From: Roseovarius litorisediminis
GTDB lineage: Bacteria; Pseudomonadota; Alphaproteobacteria; Rhodobacterales; Rhodobacteraceae
Direction of reading: 5' to 3'
Length of the DNA stretch: 64,000 nucleotides
Assembly (NCBI RefSeq): GCF_900172295.1
Contig: NZ_FWFL01000009.1
Location: forward strand, 62,001-126,000
The position numbers were made by a program, and so were the translations under genes. Positions 9,371-17,605 of the stretch are shown piece by piece (position 1 is the stretch's first letter; each line of letters begins with the position of its first letter). Under the pieces are notes generated by a model. It ran no database searches. It was given only the letters and a program-made list of their open reading frames with translations, and had not been told where the DNA came from.

Positions 9371-9451
9371 AATCTCAGTTGCTGTCGCTTACAACCTCAA
9401 AACCTGCTGGCCTCTGGTCAATCTGCAACCTGTGCTGTTAAGTTTTGGATC

Positions 9452-11206
9452 ATGCCTGGCCTTCGAAGTAAATGGATCGGAATTATCGTACCTTTTCTGG
9501 TATTTGTTGCCGTCCTGACAATTGGCGTCTGGCGCTATGGTTACAGTCAGGCCCTTGATCAACTGGCGCGGCGGGGCACAGCGGATATCACCCTTGTCCT
9601 GGATGGGCTCTCTTCTGATCTGCAACGATATCGTGATCAGGCCGTACAACTTGCAGAACATCCGACACTCACTCAACTGACAGCGACGCGCCAACGCGAC
9701 CAGGCGGCGGATGATCTGCTTCTTGCTGCCGCCGACCGTACCGGAGCAGCGATGCTATTGTTCGTCGATTCAAACGGTACGGTGTTGGCGAACTCGCAAG
9801 AACAGCAACCAGCGGGCCTTCAACAGTCGCGCTACTTTCAAAGAGCCATGGATGGCGCACTGGGTATAGCGCATGCCACTGACACAGGCTTTGGTAAACG
9901 CGTGTTTTATTTTGCGGCCCCATCTTTCGCTGACACCGGTCAAATACAAGCGGCACTGGTGACGGTAGCGGACGTTGAAAATGCCGAAATAGGTTGGCGC
10001 GCAGGGCCAACAGCGGTTTTGCTGATAGATTCAGACGATAACATATTCATGTCAAATCGTACTGAGCTACTGGGTTGGGCGCACCCCGCCGGCTCAACGA
10101 CATTCCTGCACCCAAACGGCGAAAAACACGTTTTCAAGCCTCAATCTTTCGGAAATCATGAAGTGTGGAAGCTCAATCTTGGCCCCTACCTGCCAAGCGA
10201 AGCGCTTAGACTTACACAATCACGCCCACAACTGGATATGACCGGTCTAGCTTTGGTCGATGTCGCCCCTGCGCAGAAGATCGCCTTGCTGCAATCCACC
10301 GTGGTTGGTGCACTTTTGTTGTTTTTTGGAGCTTTGTTGTTCTTGACACAAGTGCGGCGCCAGACCCTCTCGATTGCCAATGCCAAACTTGAAAGCCGTG
10401 TCGCAGAACGCACCCAGAGCCTGACTGAAACCAACAAGATCCTGCGGCACGAAATCCGCGAGCGTAAAGAAGCTGAGGCGGCTTTGAAAAAAGCGCAGGC
10501 CGACCTGGTGCAGGCCGGAAAACTAAGCGCACTGGGCCAGCTCAGTGCAGGAATCAGCCACGAATTGAATCAACCTCTGATGGCGATTCAACAATATGCG
10601 GCGAATGGCGGCGCTTTTCTTGAACGGAAGCAACCTGACAAAGCGGGTGAGAACCTTTCGCGTATTGATGAGATGGCGCGCCGTATGGGCCGTATCATCC
10701 GCAACCTGCGCGCCTTTGTACGAAATGAGAACGAGCCAGTCGGGCAAGTCGATATTGTTCCAGTCATTGAAACCGCGCTGGATTTGACTGGTGCACGTAT
10801 GCGCCAAAGCGGCATCACCGTAAACTGGCAGCCCCCACCCCACCCGGTCTGGGTGTCGGGTGGCGAGGTGCGGCTGGGACAGGTTTTGGTCAACCTGATC
10901 AGCAACGCCGCTGATGCCATGACCGATAGCCCCGAAAAACAGCTGGATATCACGGTGCAAGAAGGCAACCCGGTGGTGCTGCGCCTGCGCGACACGGGTC
11001 CGGGAATTGAAGAACCGGAAAAGATTTTCGATCCGTTCTATTCCACCAAACAGGTGGGCGACGGCGACGGCATGGGGCTCGGTCTTTCGATCTCATATGG
11101 ACTAGTGCAAAGTTTTGGCGGAAATATTCGGGGCATTAACACCGCAAATGGCGCCGAGTTCTCGGTAGAGCTGGAACGCTGGCAGGAGAAAGACAAAGTG
11201 GCATGA
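9452..11206 (+). CDS. dctB: C4-dicarboxylate sensor histidine kinase DctB
   Basis: This 584-residue sensor kinase has a first membrane helix at about 9-27, a periplasmic domain of about 245 residues, and a second helix at about 277-299. A coiled linker leads to the kinase core. The dimerisation box GQLSAGISHELNQPL contains the phospho-acceptor His370. The catalytic domain shows NLISNAADAM, LRDTGPGIEEP and GMGLGLSISYGLVQSFGG. This is the DctB layout, which senses succinate, fumarate or malate and phosphorylates DctD. The last four bases overlap dctD. The TRAP genes downstream support a dicarboxylate role. Confidence 0.9.
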   Translation: MPGLRSKWIGIIVPFLVFVAVLTIGVWRYGYSQALDQLARRGTADITLVLDGLSSDLQRYRDQAVQLAEHPTLTQLTATRQRDQAADDLLLAAADRTGAAMLLFVDSNGTVLANSQEQQPAGLQQSRYFQRAMDGALGIAHATDTGFGKRVFYFAAPSFADTGQIQAALVTVADVENAEIGWRAGPTAVLLIDSDDNIFMSNRTELLGWAHPAGSTTFLHPNGEKHVFKPQSFGNHEVWKLNLGPYLPSEALRLTQSRPQLDMTGLALVDVAPAQKIALLQSTVVGALLLFFGALLFLTQVRRQTLSIANAKLESRVAERTQSLTETNKILRHEIRERKEAEAALKKAQADLVQAGKLSALGQLSAGISHELNQPLMAIQQYAANGGAFLERKQPDKAGENLSRIDEMARRMGRIIRNLRAFVRNENEPVGQVDIVPVIETALDLTGARMRQSGITVNWQPPPHPVWVSGGEVRLGQVLVNLISNAADAMTDSPEKQLDITVQEGNPVVLRLRDTGPGIEEPEKIFDPFYSTKQVGDGDGMGLGLSISYGLVQSFGGNIRGINTANGAEFSVELERWQEKDKVA

Positions 11207-12432
11207 TCCGAAAGGTGCTGGTAGTTGACGACGATAAACCCGTCCGCGAAGCGCTGGCGCAAACGCTGGAACTGGCAGATTACGACGTGCAATCTGCCGG
11301 GTCTTTCATTGAGGCGAAAGACCATATCGAGCGTGATTTTGCCGGGGTGATACTGTCTGACATCCGAATGCCCGGACGTGACGGGTTCCATCTGCTGAAT
11401 CATACCCAAAAGTTAGACGACGAGTTGCCGGTGATTTTGCTGACCGGCGAAGGTGATATTCCCATGGCGGTGCGCGCGATGGGCGAGGGAGCTTTTGATT
11501 TTCTGGAAAAACCCTGTGCGCCAGAGGCGTTGACCTCGGTTCTTGAAAGGGCGTTGAAAACCAGGGCGCTTGTGCTTGAAAACCGGCGGCTAAAAACTCA
11601 GCTCGAAACAGGTGATCCGGCGGCGCGCATGCTCTTTGGGACCTCTGAACTAGCCGAGGAACTGCGCCAACGCGTGCGTAGCGTTGCCAGAACCCGGGCC
11701 GAGGTTCTGGTTACCGGCCCGCCCGGGGCGGGCGTGTCCAAAGTAGCCGAAGTCATCCATTTTTTGTCCCCCGGGGCACCAGGGCCATTTGTCAAACACT
11801 CATCTGCCTCACTTGATGCAACCGCACTTGAGACAGCTTTTCAGGCCGCTGCGGGTGGCAACTTGTTCCTTGATGAAATCTCCACCTTGCCGACCGACAT
11901 GCAATACGCTGTACTGGAGCGGATCGAGCAGGACGCCGAGGCGCGCCTGATCGCAGGCAGCACCGCTGATCTGGAAAACGCAGTTGCTGCGGGCAATTTT
12001 CATGCCGAGCTTTATTACAGGCTGGATGTCATGCGCGTGAATGTCCCGCCACTTGCCGACCGCCCCGAGGATATCCCGGTGCTGTTTCGCCACTATGTGG
12101 CGCAGGCCGCCGAACAGGCCGGACTGGAGGCCCGCGAAATTACGCCCGATCATCTGGCCGCCCTGATGGCGCAGGACTGGCCCGGCAATGCGCGATCCCT
12201 GATGAGTGCGGCCATGCGATTTGTGCTGGGCATGCCCGATGCGACAACCGAAGCAGCCGAACTGGGCCTGACGGAACAGATGGCGCGGGTGGAAAGATCC
12301 CTGCTGATTGCTGCCTTGGGGCGGCAGAACGGCCGTGCATCAGCCGCGGCAAAAGCGCTGAAACTGCCGCGCAAGACCTTCTATGACAAGCTGGCCCGTT
12401 ACGGGTTGCGCCCCGATGACTACCGGCGATAA
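11203..12432 (+). CDS. dctD: DctD-type response regulator lacking the sigma-54 contact loop
   Basis: The 409-residue protein has a receiver domain (acidic D9-D11, phospho-acceptor D53, K103), an AAA+ domain at about 140-340, and a Fis-type helix-turn-helix at the end (RASAAAKALKLPRKTFYDKL). The AAA+ domain is degenerate. The P-loop reads GPPGAGVS at 172-179, with Val where the nucleotide-binding Lys belongs. About 19 residues holding the GAFTGA loop are absent between FVKHSSASLD and GGNLFLDEIS. Walker B and the arginine-finger region (AELYYRLDVMRVNVPPLADR) remain. It probably acts as a DNA-binding activator without sigma-54, as known for Rhodobacter capsulatus NtrC. Confidence 0.88.
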   Translation: MIRKVLVVDDDKPVREALAQTLELADYDVQSAGSFIEAKDHIERDFAGVILSDIRMPGRDGFHLLNHTQKLDDELPVILLTGEGDIPMAVRAMGEGAFDFLEKPCAPEALTSVLERALKTRALVLENRRLKTQLETGDPAARMLFGTSELAEELRQRVRSVARTRAEVLVTGPPGAGVSKVAEVIHFLSPGAPGPFVKHSSASLDATALETAFQAAAGGNLFLDEISTLPTDMQYAVLERIEQDAEARLIAGSTADLENAVAAGNFHAELYYRLDVMRVNVPPLADRPEDIPVLFRHYVAQAAEQAGLEAREITPDHLAALMAQDWPGNARSLMSAAMRFVLGMPDATTEAAELGLTEQMARVERSLLIAALGRQNGRASAAAKALKLPRKTFYDKLARYGLRPDDYRR

Positions 12433-12570
12433 CGCATTGTTTGCCCTGCCAGCAGACGAAAGATTACATGATGAAACATCTCGACGTGGGTAAGGCCCGG
12501 CGTTACGCTATCACATAGTGCAACTGACACTGCGGGTTAACTGCAGGTCTTTTTTTCGAGCAGACCGGTT

Positions 12571-13893
12571 ATGAACGACGTGTTACCCGAAGATCAGATG
12601 CCCAAAGGCATGCTTGCAGCTGCTCGATGGGCTGCTGAACGCACACCTGCAAATCGTAACCGCGCCGTTGATCTCTATCGCGCAATCGCCATCATGTTTG
12701 TGATTCTGGGCCATTGGCTGCTGGTCGCTGCTGTGGTCCGAAATGACGGCGTCAACCTGATAATCCTGCTGGCAGAACAACGCTGGACCCACTATGCGAC
12801 ATGGCTTTTTCAAGTTATGCCGGTCTTTTTCTTTGTCGGTGGCTTTTCCAACAGCCTTTCCTGGGCATCTGCCAGGCGCGATCCCGAAAAGACCCGTACT
12901 TGGGCGTCCACCCGTCTGACGCGCCTGCTGAAACCTACCGTGCCAGTGGTATTGGTTTGGGCGATGGCAGCTTTTATCGCGAACCGGATGGGTGTTTCAC
13001 CTGACCTTATTGGCGCGGCTTCGCAGGCGGCCCTAGTTCCCATCTGGTTCCTGGCCGTTTACATCATCATCACGATGGCCGTCCCGATAACGGCGGCCCT
13101 GTGGAACCGGTTTGGTATCCTATCTGTTGCGTTGCTGGCGGCAGGTGCAATCTTGGTCGACACCATTGCTTTTGGTATGGACCTGCAATGGCTACGTTGG
13201 GCAAACTACGGTTTTGTCTGGCTTGCTGTGCATCAACTTGGATATTGGTGGCACGTTGCTGAACGCCCAAAAACCTGGGCGTTTGTCTTTATCGCACTTG
13301 GTCTCGCGTGGCTTTACATGCTGATCGTACACTACGGGTTCCCGGTTGCCATGGTCAGCGTACCGGGTGCAGAAATGTCCAACACACGCCCTCCGACAAC
13401 AGCTATGCTGGCTGTTGGATGTGTGCAGATCGGCGTCATCCTGTTACTGACCGGCCCCGCGTCAAAATGGCTGCAAAATACACGGCCCTGGTCATGGGTC
13501 ATTTTGCTGAATCAGATGATTATGACAATTTATTTATGGCATATGACCGCGATGATTGCTGTGGTTGGTGTTACCGTCTTGCTGGGCGGCATCGGCCTAG
13601 GAGTCGAACCAGGCACAGGCCAATGGTGGGCGTTACGACCACTTTGGCTGGGGCTTTATATTGCTGTTCTGGCACCGCTGGTGCTGACTTTCGTCAGATT
13701 CGAGGCCGGAAGCCGAGCCACAAATGGTAATCAGCCCGGATCATGGCAGGCTTTTCTGGGCGCGCTGGTAACTTGCGCCGGACTGATCATGATGGCGCTT
13801 GGTGGAATTGGCGCCGACAATCTGTTTGGCGTCAGCTGGATTGCCGTAGGGCTTGTCGTAGCCGGGGTCGTTATGGCGACAAAACGCTTCTGA
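12571..13893 (+). CDS. Acyltransferase family 3 membrane protein
   Basis: This 440-residue polytopic membrane protein has the Acyltransferase-3 N-terminal signature NRAVDLYRAIAIMFVILGHWLL, whose His is the proposed catalytic residue. FQVMPVFFFVGGFSNSLSW follows, and about ten hydrophobic segments are seen. Relatives transfer acetyl or other acyl groups to sugars, lipids or peptides at the membrane. The substrate is unknown. It stands between dctBD and dctPQM on the same strand, about 140 bases after dctD, and has no evident link to dicarboxylate uptake. Confidence 0.82.
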   Translation: MNDVLPEDQMPKGMLAAARWAAERTPANRNRAVDLYRAIAIMFVILGHWLLVAAVVRNDGVNLIILLAEQRWTHYATWLFQVMPVFFFVGGFSNSLSWASARRDPEKTRTWASTRLTRLLKPTVPVVLVWAMAAFIANRMGVSPDLIGAASQAALVPIWFLAVYIIITMAVPITAALWNRFGILSVALLAAGAILVDTIAFGMDLQWLRWANYGFVWLAVHQLGYWWHVAERPKTWAFVFIALGLAWLYMLIVHYGFPVAMVSVPGAEMSNTRPPTTAMLAVGCVQIGVILLLTGPASKWLQNTRPWSWVILLNQMIMTIYLWHMTAMIAVVGVTVLLGGIGLGVEPGTGQWWALRPLWLGLYIAVLAPLVLTFVRFEAGSRATNGNQPGSWQAFLGALVTCAGLIMMALGGIGADNLFGVSWIAVGLVVAGVVMATKRF

Positions 13894-13920
13894 TTTTGGG
13901 ACACCTGCGATACTGAGTCT

Positions 13921-13938
13921 TGTGCGGTTTTCCGCACA
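13921..13938. promoter_or_regulatory. DctD-type operator, upstream copy
   Basis: TGTGCGGTTTTCCGCACA is a perfect inverted repeat with seven-base arms and a four-base centre. It matches the DctD upstream activator pattern known in rhizobia (TGTGCG...CGCACA). It lies between the acyltransferase and dctP. Confidence 0.75.
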
Positions 13939-13951
13939 AGCTGGCAAAAAA

Positions 13952-13969
13952 CGTGCGGAATTCCGCACA
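13952..13969. promoter_or_regulatory. DctD-type operator, downstream copy
   Basis: CGTGCGGAATTCCGCACA contains the perfect 16-base palindrome GTGCGGAATTCCGCAC. Its centre lies 31 bases from that of the upstream copy, close to three helical turns, so two DctD dimers could bind the same face of the DNA. Confidence 0.75.
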
Positions 13970-13994
13970 CGCTTACTTGGCGGACACCGCAGAA

Positions 13995-14011
13995 GCAGAA
14001 AAATTTTCTGC
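13995..14011. repeat. Short A/T-centred palindrome in the dctP leader
   Basis: GCAGAAAAATTTTCTGC is a perfect inverted repeat of eight bases around one A. It sits between the DctD operators and the proposed dctP promoter. It could be an early terminator for upstream transcripts or a protein site; the sequence does not decide. Confidence 0.4.
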
Positions 14012-14066
14012 AATGACTTGAAATCAAAAATAAAAATATCAAAGCACGGTCGCCACTAAAGAATAC

Positions 14067-14095
14067 TTGAGCGCGACACTGTCTTGTCCAAACAT
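14067..14095 (+). promoter_or_regulatory. Candidate sigma-70-type promoter for dctPQM
   Basis: TTGAGC and AAACAT are spaced by 17 bases, 63 bases before the dctP start codon. This would fit a housekeeping-sigma promoter driven by a DctD that cannot contact sigma-54. The match is moderate. Confidence 0.35.
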
Positions 14096-14157
14096 AACTA
14101 GGCCGCGCCTACCGGGCGCCGAATGCAATTGTCTCAAGTAATGGGAGGAGACACCAC

Positions 14158-15159
14158 ATGAAATTCCTGACAGCAACCGCTGCCGCACTCGCCATGACTG
14201 TTTCAGCAGGCACAGCAACCGCTGCCTGTGACGATGGCGAAATCGTCGTCAAGTTCAGCCACGTCACCAACACTGACAAACACCCCAAAGGCATCGCTGC
14301 CGCGTTGCTTGAAAAGCGCGTTAACGAGGAAATGGACGGCAAGATGTGCATGGAGGTCTATCCGAACTCCACGCTTTATGACGACAACAAGGTACTCGAA
14401 GCGATGCTTCAGGGCGACGTGCAACTGGCTGCGCCCAGCCTGTCCAAGTTCGAACAGTTCACCAAACAGTTCCGTCTGTTTGACCTGCCTTTCTTGTTCA
14501 ATGACATTAAAGCCGTGGACAGCTTTCAATCCTCCGAGACCGGCCAGGCCATGCTGGACAGCATGCAAAAACGCGGCCTGCAGGGGCTGGCCTACTGGCA
14601 CAACGGCATGAAGCAGATGTCAGCCAACAAACCGCTGATTGAACCCTCGGACGCCAACGGCCTGAAATTCCGCGTGCAATCTTCGGACGTTCTGGTGGCC
14701 CAGATGGACGCCATCGGTGGCAGCCCTCAGAAAATGGCCTTTTCCGAAGTCTACGGGGCCCTGCAACAGGGTGTTGTGGACGGTCAGGAAAACACCTGGT
14801 CGAACATCTACGGCAAGAAATTCTTTGAGGTTCAGGACGGCACCACAGAAACCAACCACGGCGTGATTGACTATCTGCTGGTGACCAACATCGACTGGCT
14901 GGAAAGCCTGGACAGCGACGTGCGCGATCAGTTCCTTGCCATCGTGGACGAGGTTACCAACGCACGTAATGCCGAATCGACTGCCGTGAACGCCGCCGCC
15001 AAAGAGGCAGTCATCAAGGCAGGTGGCGTTGTCCGCCAACTTACGCCTGAACAGCGCGCCAAGTGGGTAGAGACAATGAAACCCGTCTGGGAGCAGTTCA
15101 AAGGCGACGTAGGCCAGGAAAACATCGACGCGGCCCAGGCGGCCAACGGCGGCGCCTGA
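14158..15159 (+). CDS. dctP: TRAP transporter C4-dicarboxylate-binding protein
   Basis: The 333-residue protein starts with a signal peptide (KFLTATAAALAMTVSAGTATA). It then shows the DctP-family core: VKFSHVTNTDKHPKG, LEKRVNEEMDGKMCMEVYPNSTLYDD, LAAPSLSKFEQF and GVVDGQENTWSNIY. The conserved Arg in LKFRVQSSD that clamps the carboxylate in this family is present. The protein is periplasmic and delivers C4-dicarboxylates to DctQM. A strong ribosome site (GGGAGGAG) precedes it. It is the first gene of dctPQM, behind the DctD operators. Confidence 0.92.
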   Translation: MKFLTATAAALAMTVSAGTATAACDDGEIVVKFSHVTNTDKHPKGIAAALLEKRVNEEMDGKMCMEVYPNSTLYDDNKVLEAMLQGDVQLAAPSLSKFEQFTKQFRLFDLPFLFNDIKAVDSFQSSETGQAMLDSMQKRGLQGLAYWHNGMKQMSANKPLIEPSDANGLKFRVQSSDVLVAQMDAIGGSPQKMAFSEVYGALQQGVVDGQENTWSNIYGKKFFEVQDGTTETNHGVIDYLLVTNIDWLESLDSDVRDQFLAIVDEVTNARNAESTAVNAAAKEAVIKAGGVVRQLTPEQRAKWVETMKPVWEQFKGDVGQENIDAAQAANGGA

Positions 15160-15269
15160 TCGGCCTTCTGGTCTGACATGACATCTGGGCGGGCAGTTGA
15201 TGGAATTGCCCGCCCTGCATGAACGCTGCTTCATGCCCCATGAAATCTGGACCCGGGGGAGGGGAAAAG

Positions 15270-15983
15270 ATGCATCCGCACCCAAGCCAAAGCATCACAG
15301 ACAAACTGGAAGAGACGCTTATCGCGGTCATTCTGGGCCTGATGACGATGATTACCTTTATCAATGTCATCGTGCGCAAGGCCTTTGCAAATGATCCGCC
15401 AGCGCTCATTGAATGGATCAAGCTCGAGAATATCGGCCTTTGGGGCAACGAGCTTACGGTGCTCATGTTTGCCTGGCTGGGATTGCTGGGGGCCTCTTAT
15501 GCGGTGAAGAAAAACGCGCATCTGGGCGTCGATGCGGTGATCAACATGTTATCTGCCCCGGTCCGCCGTATTCTGGCCCTTGTGGCGGTTGCGGTCTGTC
15601 TGGTTTACGCCTTCCTGCTGCTCAAAGGGTCGTGGGATTACTGGGCCAACTTCGCCAATCTGCCCGCCACCGAAGGCCGCTGGTTCCCCACCGGGTTCGA
15701 GGACAAATTCCGCGAAAAAGGCTGGTACGCGATGGAAAGCGTGCCAATGCCCGGCATGCTGGCCTGGATGGCAGATGTCTTCAACGACGGCGAACCCTAC
15801 GAAAAACTGCCCCGTCTGGTACCCTACTTTGCGTTGCCTCTTTCCATGGCGCTGCTGCTGTTTCGCTTTGCTCAGGTGGCCGTAGCAATCTGGCAGGGCA
15901 AGATGGACCGCATTGTCGCCAGCCACGAGGTTGAAGACGAAATTCAGGAAATGCGCGAACAACGCGGGGAGTTTGACACATGA
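15270..15983 (+). CDS. dctQ: TRAP transporter small permease
   Basis: The product of about 237 residues is a four-helix small TRAP permease. LEETLIAVILGLMTMITFINVIVRKAF forms helix one. NELTVLMFAWLGLLGASYAVKKNAHLGVD is the family signature joining helix two to the loop. DctQ stabilises the large permease and connects it to DctP. It is longer than many DctQ proteins because of a loop of about 60 residues between helices three and four. The ATG is chosen because GGGGAGGGG stands just upstream; in-frame ATGs also occur 30 and 51 bases earlier. The last four bases overlap dctM. Confidence 0.9.
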   Translation: MHPHPSQSITDKLEETLIAVILGLMTMITFINVIVRKAFANDPPALIEWIKLENIGLWGNELTVLMFAWLGLLGASYAVKKNAHLGVDAVINMLSAPVRRILALVAVAVCLVYAFLLLKGSWDYWANFANLPATEGRWFPTGFEDKFREKGWYAMESVPMPGMLAWMADVFNDGEPYEKLPRLVPYFALPLSMALLLFRFAQVAVAIWQGKMDRIVASHEVEDEIQEMREQRGEFDT

Positions 15984-17374
15984 CCGTAGCCCTGCTTTTC
16001 CTGATCATCGTCGGGCTGATGCTGATCGGTGTGCCGATTGCCGTGGCGCTTGGCATGTCGTCTATCCTGTTCCTGCTGGTGTTTTCCGACAGTTCACTTG
16101 CGTCAGTGGCGCAGACCTTGTTTGCCGCCTTCGAAGGGCATTCCACCCTGTTGGCGATCCCCTTCTTCATTCTGGCCTCGTCGTTCATGTCGACTGGCGG
16201 TGTGGCGCAGCGGATCATCCGATTTTCCATCGCCTGCGTGGGGCATCTGCGCGGCGGTCTGGCAATCGCGGGCGTTTTTGCCTGTATGCTTTTTGCCGCC
16301 CTTTCGGGATCATCCCCGGCAACAGTGGTCGCCATCGGCTCGATCGTGATCGCGGCAATGCGGCAGGCGGGCTATACCAAGGAATTCGCGGCAGGCGTGA
16401 TCTGTAACGCGGGCACATTGGGCATCCTGATACCCCCCAGCATCGTGATGGTGGTCTATGCCGCCGCAGTCGAGGTTTCGGTAGGCCGGATGTTCCTGGC
16501 CGGCGTTATCCCCGGCATCATGGCCGGTGTGATGTTGATGATCGCGATTTACGTCATGGCCCGGGTCAAGAACATGCCCAAAGGCGAGTGGGCCGGCTGG
16601 GGCGAGATTGGCGCTTCTTTCCGCGATGCGGCCTGGGGCCTAGGGCTGATCGCGATCATCATGATCGGCATCTACGGAATCCCCGGTGTCACCAGCGCGA
16701 TTTTTACCCCGACCGAGGCCGCAGCCGTGGCGGCAGTCTATGCCTTCCTTATTGCCAGCTTTGTCTACCGCGACATGGGGCCACTGGCCACCGATGGCGA
16801 CGGGCACAATATCTCGCTTTTGCGCAAGCCGCTGGCGCTGATCAGCGCCTGGGGGCACGTCGACACGCGCCACACCTTGTTCGAGGCCGGCAAACTGACC
16901 GTCACGCTGATGTTCGTGATCGCCAATGCCTTGATCCTGAAACATGTGCTGACAGACGAGCAGGTGCCGCAACATGTGGCCAATGCCATGCTCAGCGCGG
17001 GTTTTGGCCAGGTCATGTTTCTTGTGGTGGTCAACGTAATCCTGCTGGTTGGTGGGCAGTTCATGGAGCCCTCGGGCCTGTTGGTCATCGTCGCCCCACT
17101 GGTCTTTCCCATTGCCATTCAACTGGGCATCGACCCGATCCATTTGGGCATCATCATGGTGGTGAACATGGAAATCGGGATGATTACCCCGCCCGTTGGT
17201 CTGAACCTGTTCGTAACCTCGGGTGTGGCGGGCATGCCTATGATGGCCGTGGTCCGCGCCGCCCTGCCCTTCCTGGCGGTTCTCTTCGTGTTCCTGATCA
17301 TGATCACCTATATTCCATGGATCAGCACTGTCTTGCCCAACGCCATCATGGGGCCTGAACTTATCACCAACTGA
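15980..17374 (+). CDS. dctM: TRAP transporter large permease
   Basis: This 464-residue integral membrane protein is a DctM-type TRAP large permease. FAAFEGHSTLLAIPFFILASSFMSTGG and ALSGSSPATVVAIGSIVIAAMRQAGY are characteristic, as is CNAGTLGILIPPSIVMVVYA. It couples sodium-driven transport to substrate handed over by DctP. It overlaps dctQ by ATGA and closes the operon, with a terminator 22 bases after its stop. Confidence 0.93.
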   Translation: MTVALLFLIIVGLMLIGVPIAVALGMSSILFLLVFSDSSLASVAQTLFAAFEGHSTLLAIPFFILASSFMSTGGVAQRIIRFSIACVGHLRGGLAIAGVFACMLFAALSGSSPATVVAIGSIVIAAMRQAGYTKEFAAGVICNAGTLGILIPPSIVMVVYAAAVEVSVGRMFLAGVIPGIMAGVMLMIAIYVMARVKNMPKGEWAGWGEIGASFRDAAWGLGLIAIIMIGIYGIPGVTSAIFTPTEAAAVAAVYAFLIASFVYRDMGPLATDGDGHNISLLRKPLALISAWGHVDTRHTLFEAGKLTVTLMFVIANALILKHVLTDEQVPQHVANAMLSAGFGQVMFLVVVNVILLVGGQFMEPSGLLVIVAPLVFPIAIQLGIDPIHLGIIMVVNMEIGMITPPVGLNLFVTSGVAGMPMMAVVRAALPFLAVLFVFLIMITYIPWISTVLPNAIMGPELITN

Positions 17375-17396
17375 TTGACAGGTTTGAAAATACATC

Positions 17397-17426
17397 AAGG
17401 CGGAGCCCCCCAGGCCCCGCCTTTTT
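17397..17426 (+). terminator. Rho-independent terminator of dctPQM
   Basis: AAGGCGGAGCC pairs with GGCCCCGCCTT (one A.C mismatch) around a five-base loop, followed by TTT and further pyrimidines. Confidence 0.8.
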
Positions 17427-17527
17427 CTTTTGGCACCTGCGGCGAATGCATCGCTTAAGCAATTCAGCTTGGTTGAAAAATTTAAACTGGGCTCGCTTTC
17501 TCATCCAGTTTATGCATGACCATGTTC

Positions 17528-17557
17528 AATTTTTCTGGCTATTTAAACAGAAAAATT
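17528..17557. repeat. Perfect inverted repeat upstream of the BMP operon
   Basis: AATTTTTCTG and CAGAAAAATT are perfect ten-base arms separated by ten bases. They lie immediately before the RutR-like site and about 50 bases before the BMP start codon. An operator is more likely than a terminator, given the A/T-rich arms and central spacing. Confidence 0.45.
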
Positions 17558-17572
17558 TTACCATTTGGTCAA
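17557..17572. promoter_or_regulatory. RutR-like operator before the BMP transporter operon
   Basis: TTTACCATTTGGTCAA agrees with the RutR consensus TTGACCANNTGGTCAA at 13 of 14 defined positions. It ends 33 bases before the start codon of the substrate-binding protein gene, a place suited to repression. Confidence 0.6.
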
Positions 17573-17605
17573 ACATAAAAGAAACCCAACAGTGAGGACA
17601 TCTTA

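Noticed and set aside
13941-13957. Possible sigma-54 -24/-12 promoter CTGGCAAAAAACGTGCG
   Set aside because: GG and GC are at the right spacing, but the other positions fit poorly and it overlaps the second DctD palindrome. Kept only as a caveat in the DctD finding.
16588-17358. 256-codon frame inside dctM in another phase
   Set aside because: A shadow of dctM; the protein is rich in Arg, His and Gly and has no ribosome site.
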